Of a stretch of DNA of 64,000 nucleotides, positions 20,111 through 34,018 are shown piece by piece (within the stretch, counting starts at the first letter, position 1; the number at the start of each line of letters is the position of its first letter). A program made the translations under genes and the position numbers. A model generated the notes under the pieces. It saw only the letters and a program-made list of their open reading frames with translations. It searched no databases and was not told the origin of the DNA. Source of the stretch: Hydractinia symbiolongicarpus (taxonomy: Eukaryota; Cnidaria; Hydrozoa; Anthoathecata; Hydractiniidae); contig NC_079879.1 in NCBI RefSeq assembly GCF_029227915.1, positions 26,790,501 to 26,854,500 of the forward strand, read 5' to 3'.

Positions 20111-22986
20111 AGTATGCTGTGTTGCATGTTGTCCTCATTTTATTATTTTTTTAAATTGTGGAGTTATTTAGGTGATTGGCAAAAAGGCGATGGTTAAGTT
20201 AAATTTACAAAACAAATATTTTTGCCAAACATATCCAGAATATATTTTGGTGTTTGAATATATATTAAGTGTCAAGGAAGGAGGTATGGAATTTTTCCGC
20301 TGAACAGACTAAACCAATCACATTCTGGAATCCTTGTTAAAGAGCAGCCGAACATGTTTTGATGAAAATTCACATAATTTATAATTTAGAGTTATCACTA
20401 GATTTTTATGTTTTTAATTTTACTGCAAATTGTATACCGTATTTACAAAGCACGCTATATAGCAAGCCATTGCTACGTAGTTTATTGTAATTACAAATTT
20501 GTACTTTTTAAATTTCCTTCCAAGAATAGATTCTCGTCAACCAAGGCAGGAAATTGAAGTAACTATGTATGACAGACCACAACAATCGGAAATGTAAGGA
20601 TGTAATCAACTCGTGTATTTTACTAATTGAGTTGTTTCCCTTATACAAGAAGCTGTCAAAAAATGTCAGTTGTTACGATAGCAGCTGATAAATGTACGTA
20701 CAATGTCACATTTCAAAGGTATAAAGTAACACAGACAGAAAATTTCACAACAAATTTTGGTTGACATGTAGCATTGTCGTTATAATTCATTTACATCTAT
20801 TCTACAAATTTTTAATTTATTATATAATTATTATATGTTTTTTTAAGAATTTATTATAGAAATTTTAAAGCAGGCTAAAACTTTAATTCTTAAACTGAAA
20901 TACACTTTTGGTATGTTTATTTTTAAGGAATTTTGTTCACAGCTTTGTTTGTTTTCTCTTAATGGAAGTAATATTTCTGAGATTTTAAGACATGCCTTTA
21001 AAAAATGAAAAATAAAATATCGGTTGACTTGAGCCATTTTGTTTAAGATTTTTCTCAAAGTCTGTAAATACAGTCTAAGTAGCGTTACAAGGCGAAGTTT
21101 ATTAGTTGAATCTCCTCAAGTTTTTCCACTTAGCCAAGTTCATCCTGGATACTAAATTTCAATTAATCTAAAATGACAAGCCTTTTCAAAACTGCTTATT
21201 CATAACTCATACAGTCTTAAATTCAAAAAGATCATTTGCTGTTTACTGATTCACTTGAAATTTTCTGTCCAATAAAAATTTTTAGATTCTGTTCACAACA
21301 TATTAAACTTGAAATCGAATAGTCTACAAAATACGCCCTCCCTCCCTCCCTATCTCCTCAAAGTGTGATAGTTGTAAAAGTTAAAAGTATCTTTACTTAC
21401 TAGCAGCGTTTTATCTGAAGAAAAAAATTCTGACGAAAACAAAATTTGCGGTTTTGGCAAAAGTCCGCAAATTTAAATTCATGCCAAAATTAAGTTTTTT
21501 TAACAATCAATTAATTTTTTTTGGAATTTTAATTTGAAAATTTTGTCATTCTTAGCAAATTACTCTAATTTTTCCAAGATTGCATTTTTTTTTAAATTGG
21601 AAAATATTTTGATTTTTTTGCGATCAAGTCAAATTTCGTCCTTCTTCATAGCTGATTTTATCATATCAACCGTCATTAACGTAGTAGTATAAATCGTGAA
21701 GTAAAGTTAAATGCCTAAACCATATAGCCACTTCTATTTCCAGATTTTAATTGTATAATTAGTTTTTGTTATTAACATGTGGTCAGTTTGATTTCCTTTG
21801 ATTGATCATCTGAGAAGAATTTGATGCTTGAAATCAATCGGAAACACTAGTCGTTAAAGACCTAATTTTAAATCATTTCGTATGTGACAGGAAAAACAAA
21901 AAATTGAACATTGTGTATTGACTAAGTGAGAAAGTGTAGAGTAAGAGAGTTCTTATGGGCAATAAAAGAAATATTTAGATTCTATAATTTGACAGTGGTT
22001 GCGACAATTCCTATCAGCCCTTATATCATTAACTATTAAATTTACTAATTGAAATAAGATATGCACGCCTTGATTCTCCTTTTGGAGCGTGGACTGTCCC
22101 ACCACGTGTTTCACACGTTTGACTGTGTTCGGTAGCATGAAAGGCACAATTCTTTATAAATTCAGATGAGTAAACGTATTTTGTCTACACTTTTGTCCAC
22201 ACTCTGTGATAGAGACTATGAACTGTGCTTTTCATATATCTTTCATATATCTGGTCAGTAAAATACCACAAGGCAACCAAGTTAGCCTAAAAGCAACATG
22301 AATTCATAAATATACTTTGTATGTTAGGCCTACAAAATAAAAAGTGATACATCAATATTTGCGTGGCCTAAACTTTCTCCTTAAATCTTCCCAATTTTAT
22401 TTACAAAACTGTTTGGTTTGTTGCGTATTTTCTACTTCAAAATGTTAAAAAATGCTATATTTATACATCAATAATTTCTACTACACCCATGGCTTCATCT
22501 TCATCATCTTAAAGAGCATCAATTTTTTCCTCAAATCTCACCAAAAACGTTGAAAATTCTCATCAAAAGCTCTCAAATAACTTTTTGTTAAACGCATACA
22601 ATTAGAACTGTGGTCGTGTCGTAAGTAACACTTTAGCTACTTGTTACCAAGTTCAAAGTACCATATGGTCAAAATAACTTAATTGCGTAGTCGAAGTGTT
22701 TCTTTTTTTGGTGTTGACAACACCCCTACGTCACTGGTGACTATCTAGTGATTAAAAGCAATTGACATTGTTAATTACAGACGACCACTAATCAATCACA
22801 ATAAATGGATATCTCGAGTGCGTCAAATTATAGAACATGATTTTATGCTAGAATGCTGGTGCCAGAATGAAGTCTCGCGTCTACCAGGTTAGTGCTATTA
22901 CTCGTACAGTGAACCATAACCATTTAATTTCTACATATTTTTAATAACGATAAATTTAGTGGAAGTTTTCGTTTTTCAGTGAAATA
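20111..22986. other. Long spacer without recognisable gene
   Basis: AT-rich with many A and T runs. The short frames on both strands (20843-21058 and 21953-22147, minus) have no domain. A CCCTCCCTCCCTATC stretch at about 21340-21355 is a small purine/pyrimidine-skewed tract. Confidence 0.5.
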
Positions 22987-23236
22987 CTTTAAACAGTTTT
23001 TGTTTTGTTGAACGAACAAATATTTATTATTGGGCGAAAATTTGCGGGAACGCGGCAAAGCGTGATTTCTTTAAACAGTTTTTCTTTTGTTGAACAAACA
23101 AATATCTATTATTGGGCGAAAATTTGCGGAAACGCGGCAAAACGTGATTTCTTTAAACAGTTTTTCTTTTGTTGAACAAACAAATATCTATTATTGGGCG
23201 AAAATTTGCGGGAACGCGGCAAAGCGTGATTTCTTT
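22987..23236 (+). repeat. 82-bp tandem repeat, three copies
   Basis: Units start CTTTAAACAG at 22987, 23069 and 23151, exactly 82 bp apart, and the third ends near 23236. Each contains GGGCGAAAATTTGCGG and ends with GTGATTTCTTTA. Units 2 and 3 differ at only a few positions. Confidence 0.92.
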
Positions 23237-25223
23237 AGTCAATATTATGCAAAACATCCAATTTAAAGAAAATCGAATAATGCATAAAATAACAAACTAA
23301 CATATAGTTAATTTCTTATTAGAGACGTTTTCCATGCTTGGCGTAAATTTTTAGTTAAGGCTTTTGATTGGCTTCTCGTCTTACTTAAAAGACTACATGG
23401 TGTGTATTTCTTATGGAGATTTCAAAGTATAATTCTTTTTTTTTAATGATCATCATCAATATAGATATCATTATTAAGGAAGTATAACAAACGGAGGGGG
23501 TGTTTTTTATCTATGACTCATCGTTGAATTGAATGATCTGGGTGTTTGGCCAACACATTGCACAGTGTTTTTCTTGAGTTTTTAAGTTTAGATAGGTTGA
23601 TCACTAAATTAGTTAACTTCTGTTCAAATGTTTTTAATTTGATTGTTTCACATCTAATTGGTTTAAAAAATCGCTTCCTGATTAAAATAACATTAGCGCC
23701 CAATTTTAAATATATTATGGGACCTAAATAGATTGAATAAAAAGAACAATCAAAAAATAAAGAATGCATGATTATAATTTAATCCACGACGTTGTTTTCG
23801 GTACGGTAGGCTTCTTCAGGGTGTATAGAACATCACTTAAATAAATTATTTTTATTTATTATGGATAATTATGACGTCAGAGTTGGCATGGTAACTAAAC
23901 TCTACTAATCACTTAAAAGAAGCATCCAGTTTTTGTCTTAAAACTAAAAAAATTTGCCCTATGCGTGTTGTTTTTGGTATGCTTGGATAGAACTTGCTTA
24001 TGGTTGAAATCCCGCAGCGACCAAGGAATTCTCAAATGTCATAACTCCATCAACAAATTTGCATGATACATTATTATTGTCATGCCTGATGATAGCCTGA
24101 TGACTTGCACGTGACATATGTTGGTCGATTTACAATTTGAGACAATTTTGATCTTAAATATTCTGTTTAACATTGGCTCAATATTAAAAACTTCAACATT
24201 TGGTGAACATGACAGATTGCAATGAAATGTCCAGAGTGACATTTTATGCACTGCTTGTTAACATTTTCATCACTACAAATTTCACGAATGCCAGCCTGCA
24301 TTTAATGGGCGTCAACCAACTTAAACAGACTTACAAAGTAGCCGAATTGTTGCATTGGTTAGCATTAATAATTTTAATGAATTAAACAAAGCATCAATTC
24401 GCGAAAGTTCCTTCTAGCGAAAGTTTTTAAGGGCTTTGACTTTTACGAAAGTTTATGTTCGAGAAATGCAAAAATTTCGCGAGTTTTCGTGATATTTTTT
24501 TTTTTTTTTGCAAAATTTTCTACACTTGAAGTAAAGAAATATTTAATTACCAATTTTACAACCACACAAAAAATCTTTTTTGGATCTTGGTGTTAAAAAA
24601 AATCACGCCAGGCTGTACAGACCTCCACTGGTTGTGATAGTAGGAGAAGAATTTGCATGAAAATACCTTTTTTAGGGAAATAATAATTTTAAAGAAACAG
24701 GGGATAAAACATTCGTCAGATATTAGCTACGGATTGCACTAGGCTCAATTTTAATCGTTTTTTGTGTATTTTTTTTTTACTTTTATGTTACGTATAATAG
24801 TGAAACTTATGAAATATTGTTTAACCTTCTCTCGTTTTGATAAAAGAAATATGCTACAATGTCTAAGTAACAATTTTTGACTTTATTTACGCGTAGCTAA
24901 TCTGAAGAAAAAAAAGGAGCTGAAGTGAACTGAAGACAAGAATAAGTTTTAAAATTGCTTTAAATATCTCAGACAGGAAATAACTAATAGTGGCAGGTAT
25001 GGTCATTTTTGCAGCAAAATTTAGGCCAAAATTGTTCGTCTTGATCAAAATGTTTTTCAACAATCGAAAGTTATTCTATTACTCAAGATTTAGTTAATTG
25101 TCCTGTCTGAAGTTGAATAGCAATTGCCTGCTCTGTCTATTTTCTTGCTGTTAAAACCTTGTTTTACTTACGTTTAGGTCTCCAATAGTGATTATTTTAT
25201 CATTACCAACAATTAGTAAAAAT
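23237..25223. other. Spacer with degenerate 'gcgaaagttt' repeats
   Basis: No gene is seen. At 24395-24490 there is a cluster of CGCGAAAGTTCC / GCGAAAGTTT / ACGAAAGTTT / TTCGCGAGTTTTCG words, followed by a T-run. This repeat style also appears at 12390, 15750, 17600 and 20080. Confidence 0.45.
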
Positions 25224-25270
25224 AACTAGTTGTTAGCCCTTGGAAAAATCCACGGGTTCGAACGTAAGCA
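25224..25270 (+). repeat. Fragment of the ACTAGTCGGTGGCCC repeat family
   Basis: AACTAGTTGTTAGCCC followed by TTGGAAAAATCCACGGG and TTCGAACG matches the 5' end of the family seen better at 60304 and 51867 (minus). Only the head is preserved, including half of its small hairpin. Confidence 0.6.
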
Positions 25271-28200
25271 AACTCATGTGGGTCTCGAAATAAAGCTGTG
25301 CGTAGCCATTTTGAATATACAGGACACAAGTTTCATATAACAGAAGTAATCCCGATCCATGACCTTTCTATATCAAAGTCTCCATGTTTTTAATTTAAAG
25401 GCAACATCATTTAGTAAAAGCTTATTCTATTTCTACCATCCCTTGTCAGAAGTGACTAAACCTGGTAAGGACTTGCAGTCTTTTTATATTTCAATACAGC
25501 GAAACCAATCTATACCGGACATCATGGGTGCTTTAAAAAATAGTCCGCTGTAGAGAGGTATGTAGCTATCACTACTCATGAAGGTCATATCACAGTACCA
25601 CATTACCTACACAATCCTATAAAGTTTCACCCGAACTAAAGTGAGGTTTTCGAGATAGCATGGCCAAGAACGTAGAAATGCGATCTTAAGAAAACTGCAA
25701 ATAAACATATTTTCAGATCTCAATTTGCGCAAATGGAAAAGTCTAACGTTGTCTATTTGACTTCCGTAGCCCCTCTGCATAAGTTCCCTAGTTGTGCGAA
25801 ATAGGCGAAACTGACGAGTTCACGTTTCAGACGTGGTAGTGTCCGCTTTGTGAGTACTCGTGTGTAGGTATTCCTAGATAAATTGTGCGTCCAGCGCAGG
25901 CTAAAATTAATTTGGAATATTCTAAGGGAGTTTTGACTTTAAGTCGAGAGACAGACAATCTAGGCTAAAAAGAACGCGAAAAGGGCGCACATTAGAAGCA
26001 TTATTATATAAGAATCTTTCAGTAGTGAATTAACTTCTGTCAGTAGTAATCAATAAAACGAGCACTAGTTTAAAGTCAATTCTGTAATCCGATATTTCAG
26101 ACCTTAAACACTAACGGTATATGGCGTCTCTTCCCAATCCTCCTCCTGCTTATAAATTGTGATTTAGTTCAGAATTTAGCGAACTTGTCGTCTTGTTTTG
26201 CATAGCTTTATTAGTAACAAAAATCTAACGAAAACAAAAATACATCTTTTGAATAAAAAATAAGTATAACCTGAACAGTCAAATCTTTGTGTATCAGCGT
26301 AACAGAGCTGAATTCATTAAAAGCACACGTTCCTATTTGCTTGGTTGCGTAACTTTCTAATTAAGCGCCTTAAGTTCTTTTCATCAGCAACATAAATCCC
26401 CAACTCGTCATTTATTGCATTACTACAAATTAAAATCATTAAATTACCATTTGACCTAATAACTAGCTTAAGATTCTTTCAGTTCTGGCTTCTATTTTCG
26501 TAGTTGCTAAAGAATATTTAAATGCTTGTAAGTAGAAATAGGGTAAAAACAGAAAATCATCAGTTTGTCACAAGATAGTCTTTCTTAATAATAACTTTTA
26601 CTTGTCAGAATGTTTACATTTTTTGCAGCTAAGTGAAGTGAAGTCTTTTTGAGATCGTTTATTTGCACCAAGATATCGCTATGAGTTTAAGGATATATAT
26701 GAATCAGAAGGTATCTATTCACACCTGTTTTCAGTTGCAAGGGGATTCCACAAAAAAATATTAGCAATTGAAAATGGCCAATGCAAAGTATCTAAAAAGC
26801 ATTCATTGCTAAGAATTGACTGACTGATTTGACTTGCCGTTTTAAAAGCCATTAGTGGAAACTAATCACCCTGTGTGAGCTTATAACCTGATCTTGTGCG
26901 TTTTTACTCGGGACTCTTTGTTATATCCTTATCTCGTGGATTCTTCAGTAGTGCGGCCTTTCTAATAACAACAAAGTAGAATCATGTCCAGAGGTTTTGA
27001 TGCATCTTAGAATTGAGCAGCAAACTTTGTGATGTAGAACAGAGGGTGATCATCTTGAACTAATCGGTATACAATTTAGTAAATCTATTTTTTAAATTTT
27101 AAAAACTCATAAAATGCTAACAGTTTTATGAAAGTTACTATTTTTCTGTGTTTATATCTTAGTTTAAGCTTGCAGAATTTTAATTTTCATCTTTTAAACA
27201 AACTTTATTGAATTTTCCTAATTTAAGTTTTTGTTATGTACCTTCTTTAATAACAATACTGCGCTCGTTTCTTTCACTGCTCAAAGCAGGGTAACGTTTC
27301 TTTCAAATATAAATAAGATATCCTACTTCCATTTGCGTACTGTCGTGGCCCAAGAGCGTCCAATCTTAGTGTACCTTCGTACATAGAAAATTTACAATTT
27401 GCAACAATCACAACTGAAAATATTTATTAATTTCATCCTCAAAGTTTACTCAAGGATTCACCAATAGCTTTGCAAAAAGATAACTTAAGTATATTTAGTA
27501 GTGTCATCAGTAGTTATATTTTAAAAAAATATTTAAAAAAGGATTGAAGACAGGATGGTAAAAATAAACATTAACATAAGAATGTGTAGGGAATGGAGTT
27601 ATCAAATTACAAGAAATAATAAAGTCATTAAACAAGAAATAGCAAGTACAAAGTTATTCTTGAGAAAGAACAAAAATTTTTAAAACAGATACAATTGATC
27701 AACATAGCAAATTTACTTCTTTAAAATGACCGCCCTGATACGCCCAGTGTAAATGAAAAGAGTTGTAAATTTTTCATAATTTTAAGAACAATTAAAACAC
27801 CATCTTATCTGCTTCAAACAAGGATCTTTTAAAAGAAAATTTTAGCTTCAAGATTCGCTGTACTTTTTATTGTAATAATATAATAACAGTTGAATTTGTT
27901 TAGTATTAGTCAATTACGTTATTGACCTAAAATTTGTCGACCCAAAGTGACAAAATTTTAGAGACAATAAAAAAAACTTTACCCAACAAAGTTTAAACCG
28001 ATGATAAATATTATTTTAGCTGTATTATCACCCGTCCCTTTATAAACGTCTACAAAACGAGTTGTTGATTTTTGACTTTAATGCCTTCCACGGAGTTCAA
28101 GCTTTTGGCGGAAGGAAATTTTATGAGCAATGAGAACTATAACAACATCTTAACTTATTTTGGATATTGGTGTCGAAATATAAGTGAAAATGACACCTTA

Positions 28201-29311
28201 TAAATATTCCATATTCATAACTTATTTTACATAAGCAATTACCTTGCTTTTAAAACATGTTTTTTGGAAAAATATACTTTGACTTTTTTTGAGCAAGCCA
28301 GTTAGCTGTTTTCTTCTAAATACTGCACAGAAACATACCATATTATTGCATATAAAACCAGTTAAAGCAACGACAATGACTTTAAAATCTTTTTAAAGAT
28401 ATTAATTACCTTCTTAAGATTATTTAGTATAGAATTTTTACCAAGTCCTTGTGTTGTCTTGCTTCCTCATCCACAACTTTCGATTTCACTGTTATGTATT
28501 TTATATTGCAGACTGTGTCTTATTTCAGCGCCAAAAAAAGAATACTGAAAGATAATGTATGTACTTTTGGAAAATAATATTAAAAAAAGTAGAAAATCTT
28601 AGAAGAGTAATTATTCGTTAACAGGTTGTCTATATTCTTGCAATAAAGTAGGTATATTTTTTGTTTTTTAACCTTCTAAGTGGTCTGGTTACACAACGTT
28701 TTAGTCAGAATGTGCGAGGATTATCAATAACGGAGATCTTATTTGAGCTGTTTTGAAGCCTCTTTTACAGCTGTATTCATTCTGTTTATGCGCGGTAAAA
28801 AAACCGTGCTACAAAAACACTAAATGTTTCCGTGGCACGACGAAGGACGTCAAGACGTCTTACGACAGGAGAAGCTATGGATTTTTTTACGATGTAATGA
28901 TTAGTTAATGACAATACGCCTAATGTCTGGCGGACACAAGGTAGATGTGTTATATTTTTTAAAAGGAATATCTCGTTTGCATTCTAAAATTATTATAATT
29001 CTTTTATTCTTTTATTGTCTTCTGCGTTGTTTTGCAAAATTCTTTGTTAAATTAAAAAAAAGTATACAAAAGTCATGGTTAATTAACTTTTATTGTTCTC
29101 TCAGAACATTTATTTTGTTATAAATACGTATGCGTGCAATGCATTGTCTATTTCCAAAAAAAGTTCTAATTATTCGCGCTTTTAAAGAAATTAATAAAAA
29201 AGCAAATTAAAAGTAGAAGATAGAACGATGAATGTTAAGAAGTTTTTCTGAGTGGTATTTTTTTTGATTGTTGTTAAACCGGAATTTATTACGAAAACGA
29301 ACTGAAAATTT
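25271..29311. other. Long spacer without recognisable gene
   Basis: AT-rich. No open frame above about 70 codons shows a domain-like pattern, and no long repeat stands out by eye. Confidence 0.5.
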
Positions 29312-29665
29312 ATGTCACGTTATTTGGCTAGCGCACAGTACTTTTACGTCACATCAATTTATTAGCGCACGTTACGTTACGTCACGTTATTGAGTAGCGC
29401 ACGGTACCTTTACGTCACGTCATTTAATTAGCGCACGTTACGTTACGTCACGTTATTTGAGTAGCGCACGGTACCTTTACGTCACGTCATTTAATTAGCG
29501 CACGTTACGTTACGTCACGTTATTTGAGTAGCACACGGTACCTTTACGTCACGTCATTTAATTAGCGCACGTTACGTTACGTCACGTTATTTGACTAGCG
29601 CACAGTACTCTTATGTCGCGTCATTTGACTGGGGTAGGTTGCGGTCACGTCACGTTATTTGACTA
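29312..29665 (+). repeat. 33/67-bp minisatellite rich in ACGTCA motifs
   Basis: About 10.6 monomers of 33-34 bp. Two monomer types alternate: ACGTCACGTCATTTAATTAG followed by CGCACGTTACGTT, and ACGTCACGTTATTTGAGTAG followed by CGCACGGTACCTTT. They form a 67-bp higher-order unit (GGTACC at 29403, 29470 and 29537). Outer monomers are more diverged than the centre. Nine monomers contain ACGTCA, a CREB/ATF half-site, many as TTACGTCAC. The array is clearly richer in G+C than the sequence around it. Confidence 0.95.
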
Positions 29666-32600
29666 TTTTCAGATTAAAAGTTTGTTGTGTTTTATGTGCC
29701 AAGTATTGTTTCATAGCGAATAGTAATATATAAAAACATCATGCGTATAAGAATAACAGCTGTTTGATGTTGTTTGAAATTAAATTTATTATATTTATTA
29801 TAAGTTATTATCACCAGGTGTCCTAATTACGTGACAGTTTTACATGTTTCTTTTTTCCTATACTTTACACAAAGAAGCTCTGTTGCTTATTCTTATCAGA
29901 ATTTTTCTGTAGCTTGCAGCACGCACATTCCAAGATGCCTTATTAAAAGTGGATATCGAAATTTTATTAAAGTTATCTGATGCTATCAATTTGATTTTCT
30001 GTTTTACAGTCTTTAATTTTCAAGGTTATCTTTGGCATGAAAAATTGGGTAAGATTTTTCAGTGTGTCTTAAGCGCTTTTTATGTCGTTGTAAATTATGA
30101 TATTTAGCTAAACTTTAATATAATTGTGTTACGTATCAAAGTGATTAGGCTTTTGATGTTTTTAAGTTGTTCTGCGTTTTAATGTAGCATACTGCGCAAT
30201 TTTTGACAAAAAAATCATTTGTTTTTTCCCATGAATTTTGACAAAAAGTCATGTAAAAACATTAAAATGTTAAATCAGCATTGCTCTTTTTGTTTACGTG
30301 TCATTTTGTTGTTGAAAAATAAGGAATCAGCACTAATGTGATCGATGCACACACTTTTTTAAATAGGAAAAAAAAAGTGAAGAAGTAACAGTCTTGATCA
30401 GCCACACCCAATATTATGAATAATATTTCATCAGTTATTTATTATAAAATAATTGATTGTTACCAGACCTTGTGAAACTAACTTCACCTTAACTATGGCA
30501 TACTACTTTGTTGCCAGTGGCAAATTGCTTGCTTGGTTTTAATTAAACACACTTAACATATCACAATTTGTCCATACGAGGATATTAAGCAAAGCCAGCG
30601 TGACGTTATACTAACGCTGATTGGGCACATGAAGATAGAATTAATTTCAAACGAACTGATTTGAAGTTTCATCAAGCTTCTTGCTGTTCAATACGAAGGG
30701 GGAAAATATATTCAATTTTGTTACTTGAGTTTTAATTCTCGTCTTTCCATGAGAACACGTTTACTAATTGCGTAATAATCACCGTTTCAAATGTAACAAA
30801 AACCAATAAAATGTAATTAAAAATGAAGCCGGCAAAAAGTGTCAAATATTTTTACACTCTGTTTGCGACTTTTCGATTAACATTCTTGTCTTAGTTTTGA
30901 TTCTTCTTAAACAATAATTTGTGGTAAATGTGGCATTCGTGCTACGTCAACAAAATCATTTCAGATCATTAAATCAACCCTCTAAACACTTTTATAATTT
31001 TTTTTGTTTCAGTTCCTTATTGTAACCAGCGATTAAAATCTTTTTTTACTTGACACGAACATTTAATGGAAATCCATCTCAATCAAAATGGTAGTCAAAC
31101 TCCTGATTATGCGCACATTGCACAAATATGTACGAAATATATTTCGGACGATGTCTGTTTAAAAGCAGCGAGATAAAGTGCGGAAAGAAAATATACCCAT
31201 CTTAAGGAAGAATATAAGTCAACCTGCCTGAAAAGCTTTCTACCTTTTTACTTTCCCGTTACCTATCCACGACGGTAACGGGCGTACAATCAGTGTCCGG
31301 AAAGAAAACTACGTTGTAATGAAGTAATAGTTTTCTGTTTGGTTCGGGTGCGAAAAACATACGCTTAAAAAATTCAAGAGTGGTGTCACTTAGTGGCATG
31401 CGGTACTTCGAAACCAACATCCCTAGAGCCTTAAAGCTTACCCCTCACTTAGATTTATGTTAATCCTTTACATTTGTCGAACACTGTTTTTTTTTCTGAT
31501 GTTTATAACAATCACATCTTTATCTGATGTTAACAAAGCAAGAAATAGCTATGCGAGAATTATGTACGGAAGATTTTGCGGATTTAAAAACACAGTAGTG
31601 AAATTTTTATCATACGCCTGCCTTTTAGGCAGAATGCTATCTGCAAGTAGCGACAGGCAGATACTTGTGGATTTTTTAACGGAATAAAGACTAGGTTCGT
31701 TTAAAACAGCTTCTATTTTTTCCCGCCTTTTAAATCAACTTAACAACAATCTTTAAACACGTACTCAGGGCATCTTGCTTTTACGATGCATTTGATAAAA
31801 GCCGCTTGGTGATAACAGCTCAGAGTCGAACAAAACCCAGGGACGAGAATAATTAAAATTTGGACAAAAAGACTATACATTTTACAATTTATTTCGTTAA
31901 CTCTGATTCATCTTTCAGTATCCATAAGTGATTTCCTTCAGCGGGAATTATTCTAGTCTTATATAACAATACGCTGACTGTGTGTGTACGCATCTGTCTG
32001 CAAAATGGATGTCTTATTTTTCCTTAGGAATAGCTGAGAAATGATTTTCTTTTTGTTCTTCTTTTGTTCGTTTCGTTTGTCCTTTTATTCCTGCCTTTTT
32101 ATTAAAATTAAATTTGATGAATTTCTTCAAAAAATGTATTTACGAAATATTTAGTCTTGAATTTTGTTTGATCTGCAACCGTTTAATTGTTTCATTGGTT
32201 AAGCAAATGTTTTACGGGCCATTCGGCTAGTATTTAATTTTATTATGATGTGATGGAAAGCTAAACAAAGTGTTCACCTCTTTGCGAAAATTTGGTCGCA
32301 AAAATTTGGTGGCAGATTCTGAGCTTTAAATTAAAAATTTGACCTTGAATGATTAGAGTTAAGAAGTGAAGACAACATAGACTAAAAAATATAATGTTTT
32401 TACTATGGTAGATGAAAACACATTTTTTAATTTTCCACGTTCAAATACATGACTGATGGCAGAAGAACTATGACAGCTAAAATTTTGTCCTTTTAGGGGC
32501 TGATTACATGAGGCGAGATCTTGCTTTTGGTAAAGATTTCTCATAAAACAAATGCAAGCGCATGAGAAACGAGTCAGTCTGGTTTACCCTGCGAAACCGA

Positions 32601-33371
32601 GATCCAGGTTAGACGAATTAGTTCGTTTTCCATCTCATCACACCAGGCCAGCTTACCAGGCTGAGTTTTTAATTTTTTGAATGATCAAAGTTATTTAATT
32701 TGCAATAAAGGAATATGTTTTCTTAAAGAATATTAAATAAAAACAATTTTATTATCAATTTTTTGTCTTTCCATGAAAATAAGAATAGATGAAAAAAATT
32801 AATAAACACTGCAGGAACAAATAATTGCGCAATGAGGAAATTTTAAGTTTTATTGTGATAAATTTAGCAATTTTTTTCGACAAAATAAGCATGGAATTCT
32901 TTAACATGTTTCAGTTGGCCTGGTACGTTCACATGGAAGAATTCCATCCATCTTTGAAGAAAAAAATGACATCTCGGCAAGGCAGTATTGCTTGCTTCGC
33001 AAATGAAAACATCTTCTTTTAAAAGTTTTTTCTAAAGGCTAACTGACGCAACCCGGATACCCAGCCTATGACTTATTTTTATCAAGCTTTTTATATTTTT
33101 CTAAACTAACAAAACATCAACCTTCTTTAATTACAATGTCAATGTCTGTGATCTTTTAAAACGTTTTCGGTCACTTCATCCACATAAACAATACATATGA
33201 ATAAAAATACGATAAGAATAATATCAGCCTGGAAATTAATAATTTAATTAGTAAATTTCACCGATGTCACCATTTTTTAAAAAATCTGTTATTCGGCATT
33301 TAATTTTCCAGGGTTAAACAAAAAATAAAAAAAAAGATGTAGGCCTGTGAAATGAACCTGTCTTCAATAAC
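29666..33371. other. Long spacer without recognisable gene
   Basis: AT-rich. The frame at 31457-31687 has a hydrophobic start but no other support. Nothing else is identifiable. Confidence 0.5.
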
Positions 33372-33560
33372 ATATTAACGCCTTTGGCGTTAATTGTTGT
33401 TACCACCAAAGGGCGTTTTCATAACGTACGAACCCGCATTTATTAATTCAAAATAAGCATAAATACAGTTCGATGTTTGAAAGTTTGAAATTCTGCCTGT
33501 AAAAATGGGCGTGGCATACCACCTGCTTAAAATTTTTAAAAAAAATTGTTGACCAAACAG
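33372..33560 (+). repeat. Dispersed repeat related to 53855-54010
   Basis: It begins with the palindromic TTAACGCCTTTGGCGTTAA and contains AACGTACGAACC, then CACCTGCTTAAAATTTTT. The same blocks in the same order occur near 53858-53995 (TTAACACCCTTGGGCGT, AACGTACGAACC, CACCAGCTTCAAATTTTT). Class unknown. Confidence 0.55.
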
Positions 33561-33892
33561 CTACCAGAAATTCCAGGAGGTTTGAGGTTACCGTTCTGAT
33601 GTTATTAAAGAGACTATACCAGGTAGGGCATCCCTAGACTAACCAGGGTTAAAGTAATAACTGCATTGTTCAAGGCGTGTATATGTGACTTTTACGAATG
33701 AAAGAATATTTTAAATAAAGAATGAGACAGCTAATATAAACCGAGGGGATATATTATGTTCAAAACAACAACATTATTGACAACGCAAAATTTAGCTTAA
33801 TGAACAAATGTATTTGTTCACATTTTTATGTATATGTATTTTCGCACTTTTTGGTACATTTAGCAAACTTTTACACAGAGTGTTTTTTTATT

Positions 33893-34018
33893 ACTAGTCG
33901 GTGGCCCGTGGAATAATCCCCGGTTTCGCGCGTTCTTTTTATACCGCATTGTGTGCGTCTTGCTACTCATTGTGCGTTACAGAATTATACGGGTATTAAA
34001 ATATAGATTTCAGATGTT
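33893..34018 (+). repeat. ACTAGTCGGTGGCCC repeat family, copy
   Basis: ACTAGTCGGTGGCCCGTGG starts at 33893. It is followed by TTATACCGCATTGTGTGCG and a tail ACAGAATTATACGGGTATT then ATATAGATTTCAGAT that matches the tails of other copies. Any open frame across it is repeat-derived. Confidence 0.7.

Noticed and set aside
29312-29665. CRISPR-like array
   Set aside because: The repeats are contiguous with no unique spacers; it is a minisatellite.
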